64,000 nt of DNA from contig CAAFVW010000182.1 in assembly GCA_900766575.1 (NCBI GenBank), positions 1 to 64,000 of the forward strand. The letters are read 5' to 3'. A model generated the notes under the pieces. That model worked only from the letters and a program-made list of their open reading frames with translations, was not told the origin of the DNA and did no database searches. Each line of letters begins with the position of its first letter. Positions within the stretch are counted from its first letter, which is position 1. Shown here piece by piece: positions 1-7,887 of this stretch. A program made the position numbers and the translations under genes. The stretch is from Lachnospiraceae bacterium (GTDB lineage Bacteria; Bacillota; Clostridia; Lachnospirales; Lachnospiraceae).

Positions 1-23
1 AAAAACTACTGTATAATGCAGAT

Positions 24-56
24 ATGGGCAGAATCCGGAAAATCGGCTCTGCCCAT
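24..56 (-). terminator. Terminator after the DUF4214 gene
   Basis: Nine-base arms (ATGGGCAGA at 24-32, TCTGCCCAT at 48-56) enclose a second short GC stem (CCG/CGG). On the minus strand the hairpin lies just past the stop of the DUF4214 gene, and a T-run lies at the window edge. This is a typical intrinsic terminator shape. Confidence 0.6.
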
Positions 57-80
57 TTGTAACTATTCACAAATCTTATA

Positions 81-1205
81 TCAGTTTTTAACGTTTACAC
101 AAAACTTGAAACGGTCTCCTACATGATTCGGATTATCATCACGTACCCATTGCCAGTCACATTCATGTGCCATTGTTTCTTCAGTTTTTGTTTCACCACA
201 TGGACATTCGTAAGTCTTGGTATATCGGGTTACACCTTCAAAACAATCAACTTCTTCCCGGCTGTCTTTTTCTCTCCAGTTATGATCCTGATTACCATGC
301 TTCACCTCTGTGTAAGAAACAGGATCTCCCAATATAATACCGGCATTCTTGCACAGACCTGCAAACTCTGTACTTTGCAGGAAACCATCAAATACCTGTT
401 CTCTGGAAACGCCGCCGTTTAACATCCACAGCCAATACTCCAATCCATCCGCATCAGCCTCTCTGTCCAACATGGTACGATAAAGCATCTTTACATACTC
501 CTCATTAGACGCTTTCTTATTCTGATATTCAGCGCTGAAAACAAAACCAGCTGCTACCTTACTTCCCGTGGCTCCATTTGCCAGCTGGTTTGACCAGTCA
601 TCTACTCCGTCGGAATCTGCTGTACGCTGCAGACATTTCGTATAAAGTCTGGTGACAAAATTCCGGATTCCCTCTGTAGGTACTGCAGTCGCATCTTTAA
701 CACAGGATCCAATCACTGTAATATCATCCGCTGTCCAATCACCGGAACCTTGCTGAATTCCATAAGATTGACACAGATTATGAAACTCCCGTGAGTTGAT
801 AAATCCCGTCATGACTGCTCCACGGGTCTGACCATTGGCCAGGCGGTTCATCCAATCCTTTTTTCCGGCCTCATCCGACGGTCTGCCAAAAAATGCAGAA
901 TACATGGATTCTACATAATGCTCATTACATAAATTCATATTGCGAAATTCGTCACTGAAAATAAAACCCCGTGCTACCTGGGCTCCGCTCTCCTGCCCCG
1001 TTGCCAGTCGATTCGACCAGTCTTTCAGACCATCCGCATCCGGCTCTCTGTCAAAACATACCTGATACATTCTGGTCACAAATTGCTGAATTCCATCAGC
1101 ATCCGCTGCCTGTACTTTGTCAGCCGGTAATGTAATTCCGGTCAGCAATAATCCTATAGTCAATGTCGCTGCAACCAGTCTCTTCTTCCACACCTTGTTC
1201 CTCAT
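81..1205 (-). CDS. Secreted DUF4214 repeat protein
   Basis: Predicted exported protein of 374 residues. The ATG at 1205 is preferred over upstream in-frame codons because GAGAGG and GGAG lie just before it and it begins a clear signal peptide (basic MRNKVWKKR, hydrophobic core, likely cut after VQA). The mature part holds two similar blocks, each a pair of DUF4214 units with repeated motifs such as DADGL..W and GF..S.EF. DUF4214 units occur in surface and secreted proteins of gut Firmicutes, but their biochemical role is unknown. The last 70 residues differ: they are rich in Cys, His and Trp (for example YECPCGETKTEE and HECDWQWV) and may form a small metal- or disulfide-stabilised module. 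It lies downstream of dtd with a gap of about 100 bases. Confidence 0.8.
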   Translation of the reverse strand: MRNKVWKKRLVAATLTIGLLLTGITLPADKVQAADADGIQQFVTRMYQVCFDREPDADGLKDWSNRLATGQESGAQVARGFIFSDEFRNMNLCNEHYVESMYSAFFGRPSDEAGKKDWMNRLANGQTRGAVMTGFINSREFHNLCQSYGIQQGSGDWTADDITVIGSCVKDATAVPTEGIRNFVTRLYTKCLQRTADSDGVDDWSNQLANGATGSKVAAGFVFSAEYQNKKASNEEYVKMLYRTMLDREADADGLEYWLWMLNGGVSREQVFDGFLQSTEFAGLCKNAGIILGDPVSYTEVKHGNQDHNWREKDSREEVDCFEGVTRYTKTYECPCGETKTEETMAHECDWQWVRDDNPNHVGDRFKFCVNVKN

Positions 1206-1302
1206 AACTCCAATTTCCTCTCTCATTCTGTTGTAGTAGTATTTACAGACCCTCTCCAGAGTCTCATCATCTTGAATTAAAACTATTGGAACCAGCCTGT
1301 TT

Positions 1303-1752
1303 TCAGCAAATTTCCTCCGAATCAAGCAATATGGTAAACGGTCCGTCATTCAGCAAAGAAACTTTCATGTCTGCACCAAAAATACCTTTTTCCACTTTTG
1401 GAATGCTTTCACGGCACTTGCTGATAATATATTCGTACAAATCGTTTGCAAGCTCCGGATTACCGGCTTTGATAAAGGAAGGCCGATTGCCTTTCCTGCA
1501 ATCTGCATAAAGCGTAAATTGCGATACCAATAATAATTCCCCGTCTACCGCATGCAGATCCAGATTGGTCTTGCCCTGTTCATCTTCAAAGATACGCAGA
1601 CCTAAAAGCTTCTTTATCATTTTGTCGGCGATCTCTCTGGTATCTGTTTCTGCGACACCGATCAGAACCAGGAATCCCTTATCAATTTTTCCTGTTGTTT
1701 CTCCATCTACTTTTACCTCTGCATACTGTACCCGCTGAATTACGAATTTCAT
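1303..1752 (-). CDS. dtd: D-aminoacyl-tRNA deacylase
   Basis: Cytoplasmic homodimeric proofreading enzyme that hydrolyses D-amino acids (and glycine mischarged on tRNA-Ala) from tRNA. The 149-residue length is normal for DTD. Both signature motifs are present: SQFTLYAD near residue 77 and NDGPFT near residue 135, which carries the Gly-Pro pair of the active site. The start codon overlaps the stop of the upstream AI-2E-type transporter gene by one base (TAATG), so translation is probably coupled. Confidence 0.95.
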   Translation of the reverse strand: MKFVIQRVQYAEVKVDGETTGKIDKGFLVLIGVAETDTREIADKMIKKLLGLRIFEDEQGKTNLDLHAVDGELLLVSQFTLYADCRKGNRPSFIKAGNPELANDLYEYIISKCRESIPKVEKGIFGADMKVSLLNDGPFTILLDSEEIC

Positions 1753-3092
1753 TACTTCTCTCCTACGTTTTTACTCACTTTCTCTTTTTTCCCCTGCTCT
1801 GCAACAATTTGCTCGCTGATTTCATGATCCTTTTGCAGCTGGGAGTCCAGATTATGAAATCCTGCTTCATCAATATTCTTCAGATAAGAATACTTTACAG
1901 TCTCCACAGGTAAATCCTTTTTTTGCAGGAACGTATTGACTACTGTCTTAATCGCTGCATAGATTACCGCAAAAATAGGTACACCGACAATCATGCCGAG
2001 AATACCGAATAATCCACCGAATACCGTGATGGCGAAAATCACCCAGAAACCGGTAAGTCCTGTAGAATTGCCGAGAATTTTGGGTCCCAGGAAATTTCCG
2101 TCAAACTGCTGTAACACCAGAATGAACAGGATGAAATAAACACAGTTTAAAGGATGCGTCGGATCCACCACAAGGATCAGGATGGCACTGGGAATGGCTC
2201 CCAGATACGGACCAAAGAAGGGAATAATATTGGTCACACCCACAATCACGCTGACCAGTGCCGCATACGGTGTCTGTAATAACGTGGTTCCGATAAAGCA
2301 CAGGCATCCGATGATAAAGGAATCTACAATCTTGCCACCGATAAATCCGATGAAAGTGCTATGGGTAAAGCGAAAACTCTTGATCAGGCGGTTGGCTGTT
2401 TTCTGTTCAAAGAAGGCATAGGCCATTTTCTTCGCCTGCCCAGCAAATTTTTCCTTACTTGCCAGTACATAAATGGAAATAATGAATCCGATGATAAAAT
2501 CCCAAAGACTCTTCAGAATATTGATTACGCTCAAAGATACTGTCATGATCACCTGACTGGTCTTGGTCAGTACTGTGTTATTTAACCAATTCTCCAGTTC
2601 TACGGAATACTTATCAATCAGAAAAGTGATCTGACTGCCCAGCTCCGGATTGTCATCCATAAGCTTGCTGATCCATTTTGTAAAATTACTGATGTAGGTG
2701 TCAAAATTGGAAGCAATATTTACAATACTGGGAACAATCTGGGAAAGCATCATGGCAACCAGACTATAAATTAGGGTGACAAACAAAAATGCCGTGATCA
2801 GTATGCCAATACCACGGACAATGGAATTGCGCTTCCTGCTCTCCTTCACCTTCATTTTCCGGCACAAAGGAAATAGCAGTTTGGTTTCTATAAAATTAAG
2901 TACCGGGGCCAGCAGATATGCCGTCACCAGTCCGAATACCACCGGCATCAGAATCCCGGTGATCGTATGAAAGCCTGTCTTAATACTGCTTCCGTGGAAT
3001 AATAGATAATAGAAACAAATACTGGCGGCAATGGTTAAGAATGCCGTTACCCCCCAACGAAAATACTTATTATTTTTTAAATCGTACTTCAT
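1752..3092 (-). CDS. AI-2E family transporter (permease-like)
   Basis: Polytopic membrane protein of 446 residues with about eight hydrophobic segments and the AI-2E exporter (TqsA/YdiK/YhhT-type) signature towards the C terminus: a region around [14 protein letters not shown], then [11 protein letters not shown], followed by a G/V/P-rich last helix pair. Family members export autoinducer-2 or Na+ in exchange for H+; the substrate cannot be read here. The C-terminal tail is charged and cytoplasmic. AAAGG precedes the ATG. The gene is transcribed away from the ttcA-like gene and is coupled to dtd. Confidence 0.85.
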   Translation of the reverse strand: MKYDLKNNKYFRWGVTAFLTIAASICFYYLLFHGSSIKTGFHTITGILMPVVFGLVTAYLLAPVLNFIETKLLFPLCRKMKVKESRKRNSIVRGIGILITAFLFVTLIYSLVAMMLSQIVPSIVNIASNFDTYISNFTKWISKLMDDNPELGSQITFLIDKYSVELENWLNNTVLTKTSQVIMTVSLSVINILKSLWDFIIGFIISIYVLASKEKFAGQAKKMAYAFFEQKTANRLIKSFRFTHSTFIGFIGGKIVDSFIIGCLCFIGTTLLQTPYAALVSVIVGVTNIIPFFGPYLGAIPSAILILVVDPTHPLNCVYFILFILVLQQFDGNFLGPKILGNSTGLTGFWVIFAITVFGGLFGILGMIVGVPIFAVIYAAIKTVVNTFLQKKDLPVETVKYSYLKNIDEAGFHNLDSQLQKDHEISEQIVAEQGKKEKVSKNVGEK

Positions 3093-3126
3093 TCACTCAC
3101 ACCTTTCTGTGTAACTCACTATGTTT

Positions 3127-3155
3127 AATATACTATGGTTTTGTCCTCACCACAA
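3127..3155 (-). promoter_or_regulatory. Candidate promoter of the AI-2E/dtd unit
   Basis: Minus-strand TTGTGG and TATATT are separated by exactly 17 bases, about 35 bases before the transporter start. The match to sigma-A consensus is moderate. Confidence 0.4.
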
Positions 3156-3175
3156 GAAGAAATCTGTCGTTTTGG

Positions 3176-3204
3176 TTGAAAAAGAATCTCCGCAAGTATA
3201 AAAT
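3176..3204 (+). promoter_or_regulatory. Candidate promoter of the ttcA-like gene
   Basis: TTGAAA and TAAAAT are separated by 17 bases and end 28 bases before the chosen start of the ttcA-like gene. It faces away from the AI-2E promoter. Confidence 0.45.
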
Positions 3205-3232
3205 AAATAAGAAGAAACGAATGGAGAAAACT

Positions 3233-3964
3233 ATGACATTACAAAAAGTACTCAGTCGTGTCAGACAGGCCGTAGAGGATTATCATATGATAGAGGAAGG
3301 CGACCGGATCGCCGTGGGGATCTCCGGTGGCAAAGACAGCCTTACTCTTCTGCTGGCACTCAATGAATTAAGAAAATTTTATCCGCAGAAGTTCAGCATT
3401 TATGCCGTAACCGTGGATCTGGGATTTCAGAATCTGGATCTGAACGAGATCCGGGCACTCTGTGTCTCCCATGAGATTCCTTACACCGTAGTAGAAACTT
3501 CTATCGCCAAAATCGTGTTTGAAGACCGCAGGGAAAATAATCCCTGTTCTCTCTGTGCCAAAATGCGTAAAGGCGCTCTGAATGACGCCATAAAGGATCT
3601 GGGCTGCAATAAGATTGCCTATGCCCATCACGAAGATGATGTTGTGGAGACCATGATGCTTTCCCTTTTCTACGAAGGACGTCTGCATACCTTTTCTCCG
3701 GTGACTCATCTGGATAAAACCGATCTGACCGTAATCCGTCCGCTGATCTATATGCGAGAGTCCGAAGTCATCGGCTTTGTGAATAAATATCAGGTTCCCG
3801 TAGTGAAAAGTCCCTGCCCTGCTGACGGACATACCAAACGGGAATACATCAAAGAATTATTGCAGGAGATTCACCGGGAAAATCCCGGTGTCAAGGATCG
3901 GATTTTCACAGCAATCCAACAAGGAAATATGGAAGGATGGTCAGAACACTTTGGCAGTCATTAA
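3233..3964 (+). CDS. TtcA-like tRNA 2-thiocytidine synthase
   Basis: PP-loop ATPase of 243 residues related to TtcA, which adenylates and thiolates C32 of some tRNAs using an Fe-S cluster. The ATP-binding PP-loop SGGKDS is near residue 32, a CxxC pair (CSLC) near residue 105, and HHEDDVVET near residue 130; a second cysteine-bearing stretch (SPCPADG) follows. The ATG at 3233 is chosen over the ATG at 3221 because GGAG lies six bases before it. TilS (lysidine synthase) is less likely because the CxxC pair and HxxDD motif match TtcA. The 3' end overlaps the recombinase gene. Confidence 0.85.
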   Translation: MTLQKVLSRVRQAVEDYHMIEEGDRIAVGISGGKDSLTLLLALNELRKFYPQKFSIYAVTVDLGFQNLDLNEIRALCVSHEIPYTVVETSIAKIVFEDRRENNPCSLCAKMRKGALNDAIKDLGCNKIAYAHHEDDVVETMMLSLFYEGRLHTFSPVTHLDKTDLTVIRPLIYMRESEVIGFVNKYQVPVVKSPCPADGHTKREYIKELLQEIHRENPGVKDRIFTAIQQGNMEGWSEHFGSH

Positions 3965-5021
3965 TGAAGAAAACTATCACGACGAACAAAATAAAAACAA
4001 TATTTTAAAGCTACGCAGGGTACTGGATACTCTTCCCGACTTTTGCAGGGATTTTTTCCGTGGAATCGAACCATATACTTCCACCAGAACCCGACTGGCC
4101 TACGCCTACGATATTCGTCTCTTTTTTGAATTCTTGCATGAGAAAAACAGTTATTGCAGTAAAATGGAGATTACAGAATTTCCACTTTCTTTGCTTGATA
4201 TGGTTCAAAGAAAAGATATTGAAGAATATCTGGATTTTATGAGCCTGTACCAGAAAGACGGCAAAAACATCACAAACGAGGAACGCGGAAAAGCCAGAAA
4301 ACTTGCTACTCTCAGAAGCTTTTATAATTACTATTTCCAAAACGAAGAGATTGAAAAAAATACTGCGGCACTGGTTCCTTTGCCCAAACGTCATGAAAAA
4401 GAAATCATCCGTCTGGAGCCAAACGAAGTGGCTATTCTGTTGGATCAGGTCGAGGATGGAACCAAGCTGACCAAAAAGGAATTGGAATATCATAAAAAAA
4501 CTAAAGTACGCGATGTTGCTCTTCTGACACTTCTGTTGGGAACAGGAATCCGTGTGTCCGAATGCGTTGGACTGGATATTAATGATGTTGATTTTGATAC
4601 CGGAGGCATCAAAATCCGGAGAAAAGGTGGGTATGAAGCCATCGTCTACTTCGGCGATGAAGTGGAAACAGCGCTGCTCGATTATCTGGAACAACGGAAA
4701 CATATGATTCCTGCCGAAGGCCACGAAAATGCACTGTTTTTGTCCCTGCAGAATCGTCGTATGGCAGTTCGTTCCGTCGAAAATCTGGTAAAAAAATATG
4801 CCTCACGTGTTACCACGTTAAAAAAAATAACGCCGCATAAATTACGCAGTACTTATGGAACTGAACTCTATAAAGAAACAGGAGATATCTACCTGGTAGC
4901 AGATGTTCTGGGACATAAAGATGTCAATACCACCCGGAAACACTATGCCGCCTTGCAGGAACAGCGCCGCAGGCAGGCTGCTAACGCTTTTCATCTGAGG
5001 GAACACAGAGATAACAATTAA
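3951..5021 (+). CDS. Tyrosine recombinase (XerC/XerD-like)
   Basis: Site-specific recombinase with an N-terminal SAM-like core-binding domain and a C-terminal catalytic domain. All catalytic residues are visible: Arg201 (GTGIRVSE), Lys225 (RRKGG), His296 and Arg299 (PHKLR), His322 (LGHKD) and nucleophile Tyr332 (HYAAL), numbered from the TTG at 3951. The start is uncertain: the TTG lies 13 bases after GGAAGG and inside the end of the ttcA-like gene, while a GTG at 3888 would overlap by 77 bases. No attachment-site repeat, excisionase or cargo surrounds it, and it sits between housekeeping genes. It is therefore more likely a resident Xer-type enzyme than the integrase of an element. Whether it resolves chromosome dimers cannot be told from this window. 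Confidence 0.85.
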   Translation: MAVINEENYHDEQNKNNILKLRRVLDTLPDFCRDFFRGIEPYTSTRTRLAYAYDIRLFFEFLHEKNSYCSKMEITEFPLSLLDMVQRKDIEEYLDFMSLYQKDGKNITNEERGKARKLATLRSFYNYYFQNEEIEKNTAALVPLPKRHEKEIIRLEPNEVAILLDQVEDGTKLTKKELEYHKKTKVRDVALLTLLLGTGIRVSECVGLDINDVDFDTGGIKIRRKGGYEAIVYFGDEVETALLDYLEQRKHMIPAEGHENALFLSLQNRRMAVRSVENLVKKYASRVTTLKKITPHKLRSTYGTELYKETGDIYLVADVLGHKDVNTTRKHYAALQEQRRRQAANAFHLREHRDNN

Positions 5022-5070
5022 AGAACCCCATTAGCCAAACTGCTCTTTCAGAGTCTGCTTCCGGGGTTCT
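5022..5070. terminator. Shared terminator between converging genes
   Basis: AGAACCCC (5022-5029) pairs with GGGGTTCT (5063-5070) across a 33-base loop, directly after the recombinase stop and just before the stop of the converging LysM gene. Confidence 0.4.
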
Positions 5071-5080
5071 GAATGGGCTT

Positions 5081-5476
5081 CTATTTCACAAAATCATAGG
5101 AGAAATAAGGAACGATCAATGACTGTCCGGCTCTGACGCTATCCGTGTCCGCCAGATGATTGATACTCTGAACTTCTTCTATGTATTCCTTCTTATCCTT
5201 ATATTCTTCATAATCAATATAACTGTCTGACAGCTCCCATAAAGTCTCTCCGTAGGCAACCGTCACCTGGGTATAATATTTGAACTTTGGCTGCTCCTCA
5301 CCACTGCTGGCCAGAGAACGGATTCCATGGTAGGATACTGCACAAAATACAATCATGCAAACCGTTGCAATCATAGTGCAGATTCTGCGCTGAAGCTGTC
5401 TTCTTCTCTTTTGCTGTCTCTTGTATGCTCTTAATTCTCTGTCTGTCATTCTATACACGCTCTTCTGTTCTTTCAT
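5081..5476 (-). CDS. Membrane LysM protein, YneA-like SOS division inhibitor candidate
   Basis: Small protein of 131 residues: a basic N terminus, one transmembrane segment (about 32-50) and an extracytoplasmic LysM peptidoglycan-binding domain (about 67-116) starting at YTQVTVAYGETLWELS. In Bacillus subtilis the SOS-induced division suppressor YneA has this architecture and is encoded divergently next to lexA; SosA is the staphylococcal analogue. Position, architecture and the LexA boxes in its promoter support the same role: delaying septation during DNA damage. The ATG at 5476 is chosen over an earlier ATG because GAGG and AGGG precede it. The sequence itself diverges from YneA, so the function is inference. 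Confidence 0.7.
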   Translation of the reverse strand: MKEQKSVYRMTDRELRAYKRQQKRRRQLQRRICTMIATVCMIVFCAVSYHGIRSLASSGEEQPKFKYYTQVTVAYGETLWELSDSYIDYEEYKDKKEYIEEVQSINHLADTDSVRAGQSLIVPYFSYDFVK

Positions 5477-5495
5477 AACCCTATACCTCACATCA

Positions 5496-5507
5496 GAAAA
5501 TATGTTT
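5496..5507. promoter_or_regulatory. LexA box, weak (site 1)
   Basis: GAAA-ATAT-GTTT, two mismatches from GAAC-N4-GTTC. It lies in the leader of the LysM gene, 14 bases from the perfect box. Confidence 0.45.
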
Positions 5508-5509
5508 GG

Positions 5510-5521
5510 GAACATTTGTTC
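5510..5521. promoter_or_regulatory. LexA box, perfect (site 2)
   Basis: GAAC-ATTT-GTTC, an exact match to the Gram-positive LexA core GAAC-N4-GTTC. It falls around the predicted transcription start of the LysM gene. Confidence 0.85.
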
Positions 5522-5532
5522 TTTCTGTTTGT

Positions 5533-5561
5533 ATTATATCGAACATGTATTCTGATGTCAA
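5533..5561 (-). promoter_or_regulatory. Consensus sigma-A promoter of the LysM (YneA-like) gene
   Basis: Minus-strand TTGACA (5556-5561) and TATAAT (5533-5538) are both perfect, with a 17-base spacer. A LexA box lies inside the spacer, so the promoter should be intrinsically strong and held off by LexA. Confidence 0.8.
5541..5552. promoter_or_regulatory. LexA box (site 3)
   Basis: GAAC-ATGT-ATTC, one mismatch from GAAC-N4-GTTC. It sits within the spacer of the LysM-gene promoter, exactly 31 bases from site 2. Confidence 0.75.
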
Positions 5562-5571
5562 GGTAAAAATC

Positions 5572-5583
5572 GAACATATTTTT
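5572..5583. promoter_or_regulatory. LexA box, half-site (site 4)
   Basis: GAAC-ATAT-TTTT: the left half is perfect and the right half is degenerate. It is exactly 31 bases from site 3. Confidence 0.5.
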
Positions 5584-5584
5584 G

Positions 5585-5596
5585 GAATATATGTTT
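5585..5596. promoter_or_regulatory. LexA box, weak (site 5), over the lexA promoter
   Basis: GAAT-ATAT-GTTT, two mismatches. It overlaps the start of the lexA -35 hexamer, which fits autorepression. Confidence 0.45.
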
Positions 5597-5623
5597 GCTT
5601 TTTGTTTTTTACTATGCTATAAT
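5595..5623 (+). promoter_or_regulatory. Promoter of lexA (extended -10)
   Basis: TTGCTT, a 17-base spacer, and TATAAT preceded by TGC, giving an extended -10. It diverges from the LysM-gene promoter and is overlapped by LexA box 5. A leader of about 130 bases precedes the lexA start. Confidence 0.65.
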
Positions 5624-5758
5624 CATTTCATAAATTATGAAAGTCAGATTTTCTTTTCTATTTTCATATACTTTGACATAATATTCTATGGAAAAAGTTA
5701 CGTTACATACAATCAATTTCTGAAACCAATAAAGAGATACAGTTACGGAGGACATGAT

Positions 5759-6376
5759 ATGGGTTATGGCAAGATTACTGCCAAACAGCAGGAGATCCTG
5801 GATTATATCAAAGATGAAATATTGAAAAAAGGCTATCCGCCTACAGTAAGAGAGATTTGTGAGACGGTAAATCTGAAGTCTACCTCCTCCGTTCACTCTC
5901 ATTTAGAGACATTGGAGAAAAACGGTTATATCCGCAGAGACCCGACGAAGCCCCGTGCGATTGAGATCTGTGATGACAGCTTTCAGATGGTGCGTACGGA
6001 AATGGTAAGTCTTCCCATTATTGGTAATGTAGCTGCTGGTCAGCCGATTCTTGCCGAAGAAAATATTGAGGATTATTTCCCGGTTCCCGCTGATGTAGTT
6101 CCCCAGGGAGAATCCTTTATTTTAAATGTACGTGGTGAATCTATGATCAATGCCGGTATCTTTAATGGAGATCGCGTTTTTGTACATGTGCAGAATACCG
6201 CTCATAACGGAGAGATCGTAGTTGCTCTGATCGACGATTCCGCTACAGTAAAGACTTTCTATAAAGAGAAGGGACACATTCGTCTCCAGCCGGAGAATGA
6301 CACTATGGATCCCATCATCATAGATGATTGCCAGATTCTCGGTACGGTATTTGGTGTATTTCGCTTCTACAGATAA
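5759..6376 (+). CDS. lexA: LexA repressor (SOS regulator, self-cleaving)
   Basis: Transcriptional repressor of the DNA-damage response, inactivated by RecA-stimulated self-cleavage. Its 205 residues match the family. The N-terminal winged helix covers about 1-70 ([20 protein letters not shown] is the recognition region). The Ala93-Gly94 cleavage site follows GNVA, and the catalytic dyad is Ser128 (GESM) and Lys165 (ATVKTFY). The start is fixed by GGAGG seven bases upstream (5747-5751). It diverges from the YneA-like gene, with LexA boxes between them, and is followed by a strong terminator. Confidence 0.97.
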   Translation: MGYGKITAKQQEILDYIKDEILKKGYPPTVREICETVNLKSTSSVHSHLETLEKNGYIRRDPTKPRAIEICDDSFQMVRTEMVSLPIIGNVAAGQPILAEENIEDYFPVPADVVPQGESFILNVRGESMINAGIFNGDRVFVHVQNTAHNGEIVVALIDDSATVKTFYKEKGHIRLQPENDTMDPIIIDDCQILGTVFGVFRFYR

Positions 6377-6393
6377 TTACATAAGAATAAACT

Positions 6394-6420
6394 TTAAGCC
6401 GCAATCATTGCGGCTTATTT
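6394..6420 (+). terminator. Terminator of lexA
   Basis: Perfect 10-bp stem TAAGCCGCAA/TTGCGGCTTA with a three-base loop, followed by a T-run. Confidence 0.85.
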
Positions 6421-6426
6421 TTATAA

Positions 6427-6466
6427 AAAAACAGCCCTGTCGAAAAATTATCGACAAAACTGTTTT
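6427..6466 (-). terminator. Terminator of the liv / cytidylate-kinase-like operon
   Basis: Outer arms AAAACAG/CTGTTTT and inner arms GTCGA/TCGAC form a hairpin; on the minus strand it is followed by seven T residues. It lies just after the stop at 6478. Confidence 0.75.
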
Positions 6467-6477
6467 CTTCTCTTGTT

Positions 6478-7104
6478 TCACGTTTCCGGGAATCGTACCT
6501 TCATATAAGAAATGATCTCATCTACACATCTCTCATATCCCAGTTTGGAACTATCCAGACACAGATCATAGTTCCTTGCATCCGTCCATTCTCTTCCGGT
6601 GTGATATTTATAATACTCTGCACGGTGTTTATCCGTCTTTGCTACAAAACGTTCCAGTTCCTTCGGACTCATGCTGTGTTTTTTTGCTGCTCCCTCCAGA
6701 CAATACTCCTTCGGTGCATGAATAAATACGCTGAGCACATTTGAATAATCCTTCAGCACATAATCCGCACAACGTCCGATAATGACACAGGACTCTTCTT
6801 TTGCCAGATCACGGATAATCTTGGCCTGATAGTTAAACAGATTGTCTGTGGAGGTAAAATCATCACTTTCCGGAGGAATCAGTTCTCCGTGATACTCCTT
6901 TTTTGCAATATGGAATAATGTGGTGTTTTTCATCTTTTCATCCGCATTCACGAACAATGCTTCATTAATACCGCTGTCTTCACTGGCCAGTTTCATCAGC
7001 TCCTTGTCGTAATAATGAACATTCAGCTTCTTCGCCAACATTTCTCCAATGGTACGTCCGCCACTTCCATACTGTCTTGCAATGGTAATGACTACATTAT
7101 TCAT
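6478..7104 (-). CDS. Cytidylate kinase-like P-loop protein (copy 1)
   Basis: Member of the cytidylate-kinase-like family (Cytidylate_kin2), 208 residues. The N-terminal P-loop ARQYGSGGRTIG is near residues 9-20, then a conserved IIGRCADYVL block near residue 110, and a Lys/Arg-rich lid (KTDKHRAEYYKYHTGREW). These proteins resemble nucleotide kinases but their substrate is unproven. The start at 7104 (MNNVVITIARQ) is preferred; an ATG at 7116 is possible. It is the last gene of the liv operon, 59 bases after livF. A paralogue lies at 16990-17634. Confidence 0.8.
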   Translation of the reverse strand: MNNVVITIARQYGSGGRTIGEMLAKKLNVHYYDKELMKLASEDSGINEALFVNADEKMKNTTLFHIAKKEYHGELIPPESDDFTSTDNLFNYQAKIIRDLAKEESCVIIGRCADYVLKDYSNVLSVFIHAPKEYCLEGAAKKHSMSPKELERFVAKTDKHRAEYYKYHTGREWTDARNYDLCLDSSKLGYERCVDEIISYMKVRFPET

Positions 7105-7163
7105 CCCAATCACCATACCTTTCTGTCTCTGCTGCTTCCACTTGCAGCGACTTATCTTGAGGG

Positions 7164-7874
7164 TTATTCACCCAGATATGCTTTCTTAATGGAATCATTA
7201 TTCAGAAGATCACTTGCTTTGCCTTCCAGAACAATCTTACCGGTCTCAAGTACATACGCTCTGTCTGCGATAGACAATGCTTTCTTTGCATTCTGCTCTA
7301 CCAGCAGAACCGTTGTACCGCTCTTACTTACTTCCTGAATAATATCAAAGATCTCATTTACGAAGATCGGAGACAGTCCCATGGACGGCTCATCCATCAA
7401 AATGATCTTGGGATGAGACATCAAAGCTCTTCCCATGGCAAGCATCTGCTGTTCACCACCGCTTAAAGTTCCTGCCATCTGGTTCTGACGTTCTTTCAGA
7501 CGGGGGAAACGCTCAAATACGGTTTCCAGTGTCTGTGCGATCTCTTCTTTATCTTTTCTGGTATAAGCACCCATCATCAGATTCTGCAGCACGGAAAGCT
7601 GCGCAAACACACGTCTGCCCTCCGGTACATGTGCCATACCCATGGATACAATCTTATGTCCGGGAATCTTCACAAGATCCTGGCCTTCAAAGGTAATGGT
7701 TCCTTCCTTCGGAGTAAGCAATCCGGATACTGTGTGCAGAATCGTCGTTTTACCCGCACCGTTTGCTCCGATCAGGGCAATTACTTCTCCCTCATCTACG
7801 TGAAAGGAAACACCCTTTATGGCCTGTATCATGCCGTAATATACCTTAATATCATTTACTTCTAACATTGCCAT
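7164..7874 (-). CDS. livF: Branched-chain amino acid ABC transporter ATPase LivF
   Basis: One of two ATP-hydrolysing subunits driving branched-chain amino-acid uptake, on the inner face of the membrane. 236 residues with Walker A GANGAGKT, Q-loop region, ABC signature LSGGEQQ, Walker B ILMDEP and an H-loop replaced by Gln in LLVEQN, which is typical of LivF. AGGAGG lies nine bases before the ATG at 7874. It follows livG closely. Confidence 0.93.
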   Translation of the reverse strand: MAMLEVNDIKVYYGMIQAIKGVSFHVDEGEVIALIGANGAGKTTILHTVSGLLTPKEGTITFEGQDLVKIPGHKIVSMGMAHVPEGRRVFAQLSVLQNLMMGAYTRKDKEEIAQTLETVFERFPRLKERQNQMAGTLSGGEQQMLAMGRALMSHPKIILMDEPSMGLSPIFVNEIFDIIQEVSKSGTTVLLVEQNAKKALSIADRAYVLETGKIVLEGKASDLLNNDSIKKAYLGE

Positions 7875-7887
7875 AGCTGTTATCCTC

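Noticed and set aside
3888..5070. Prophage or integrative element marked by the tyrosine recombinase
   Set aside because: No direct repeats, tRNA target, excisionase, phage genes or composition change around it.
6478..7104. True cytidylate kinase (cmk)
   Set aside because: The P-loop is Cmk-like, but the CMP-binding insert is absent and the GRCADY block marks the separate Cytidylate_kin2 family.
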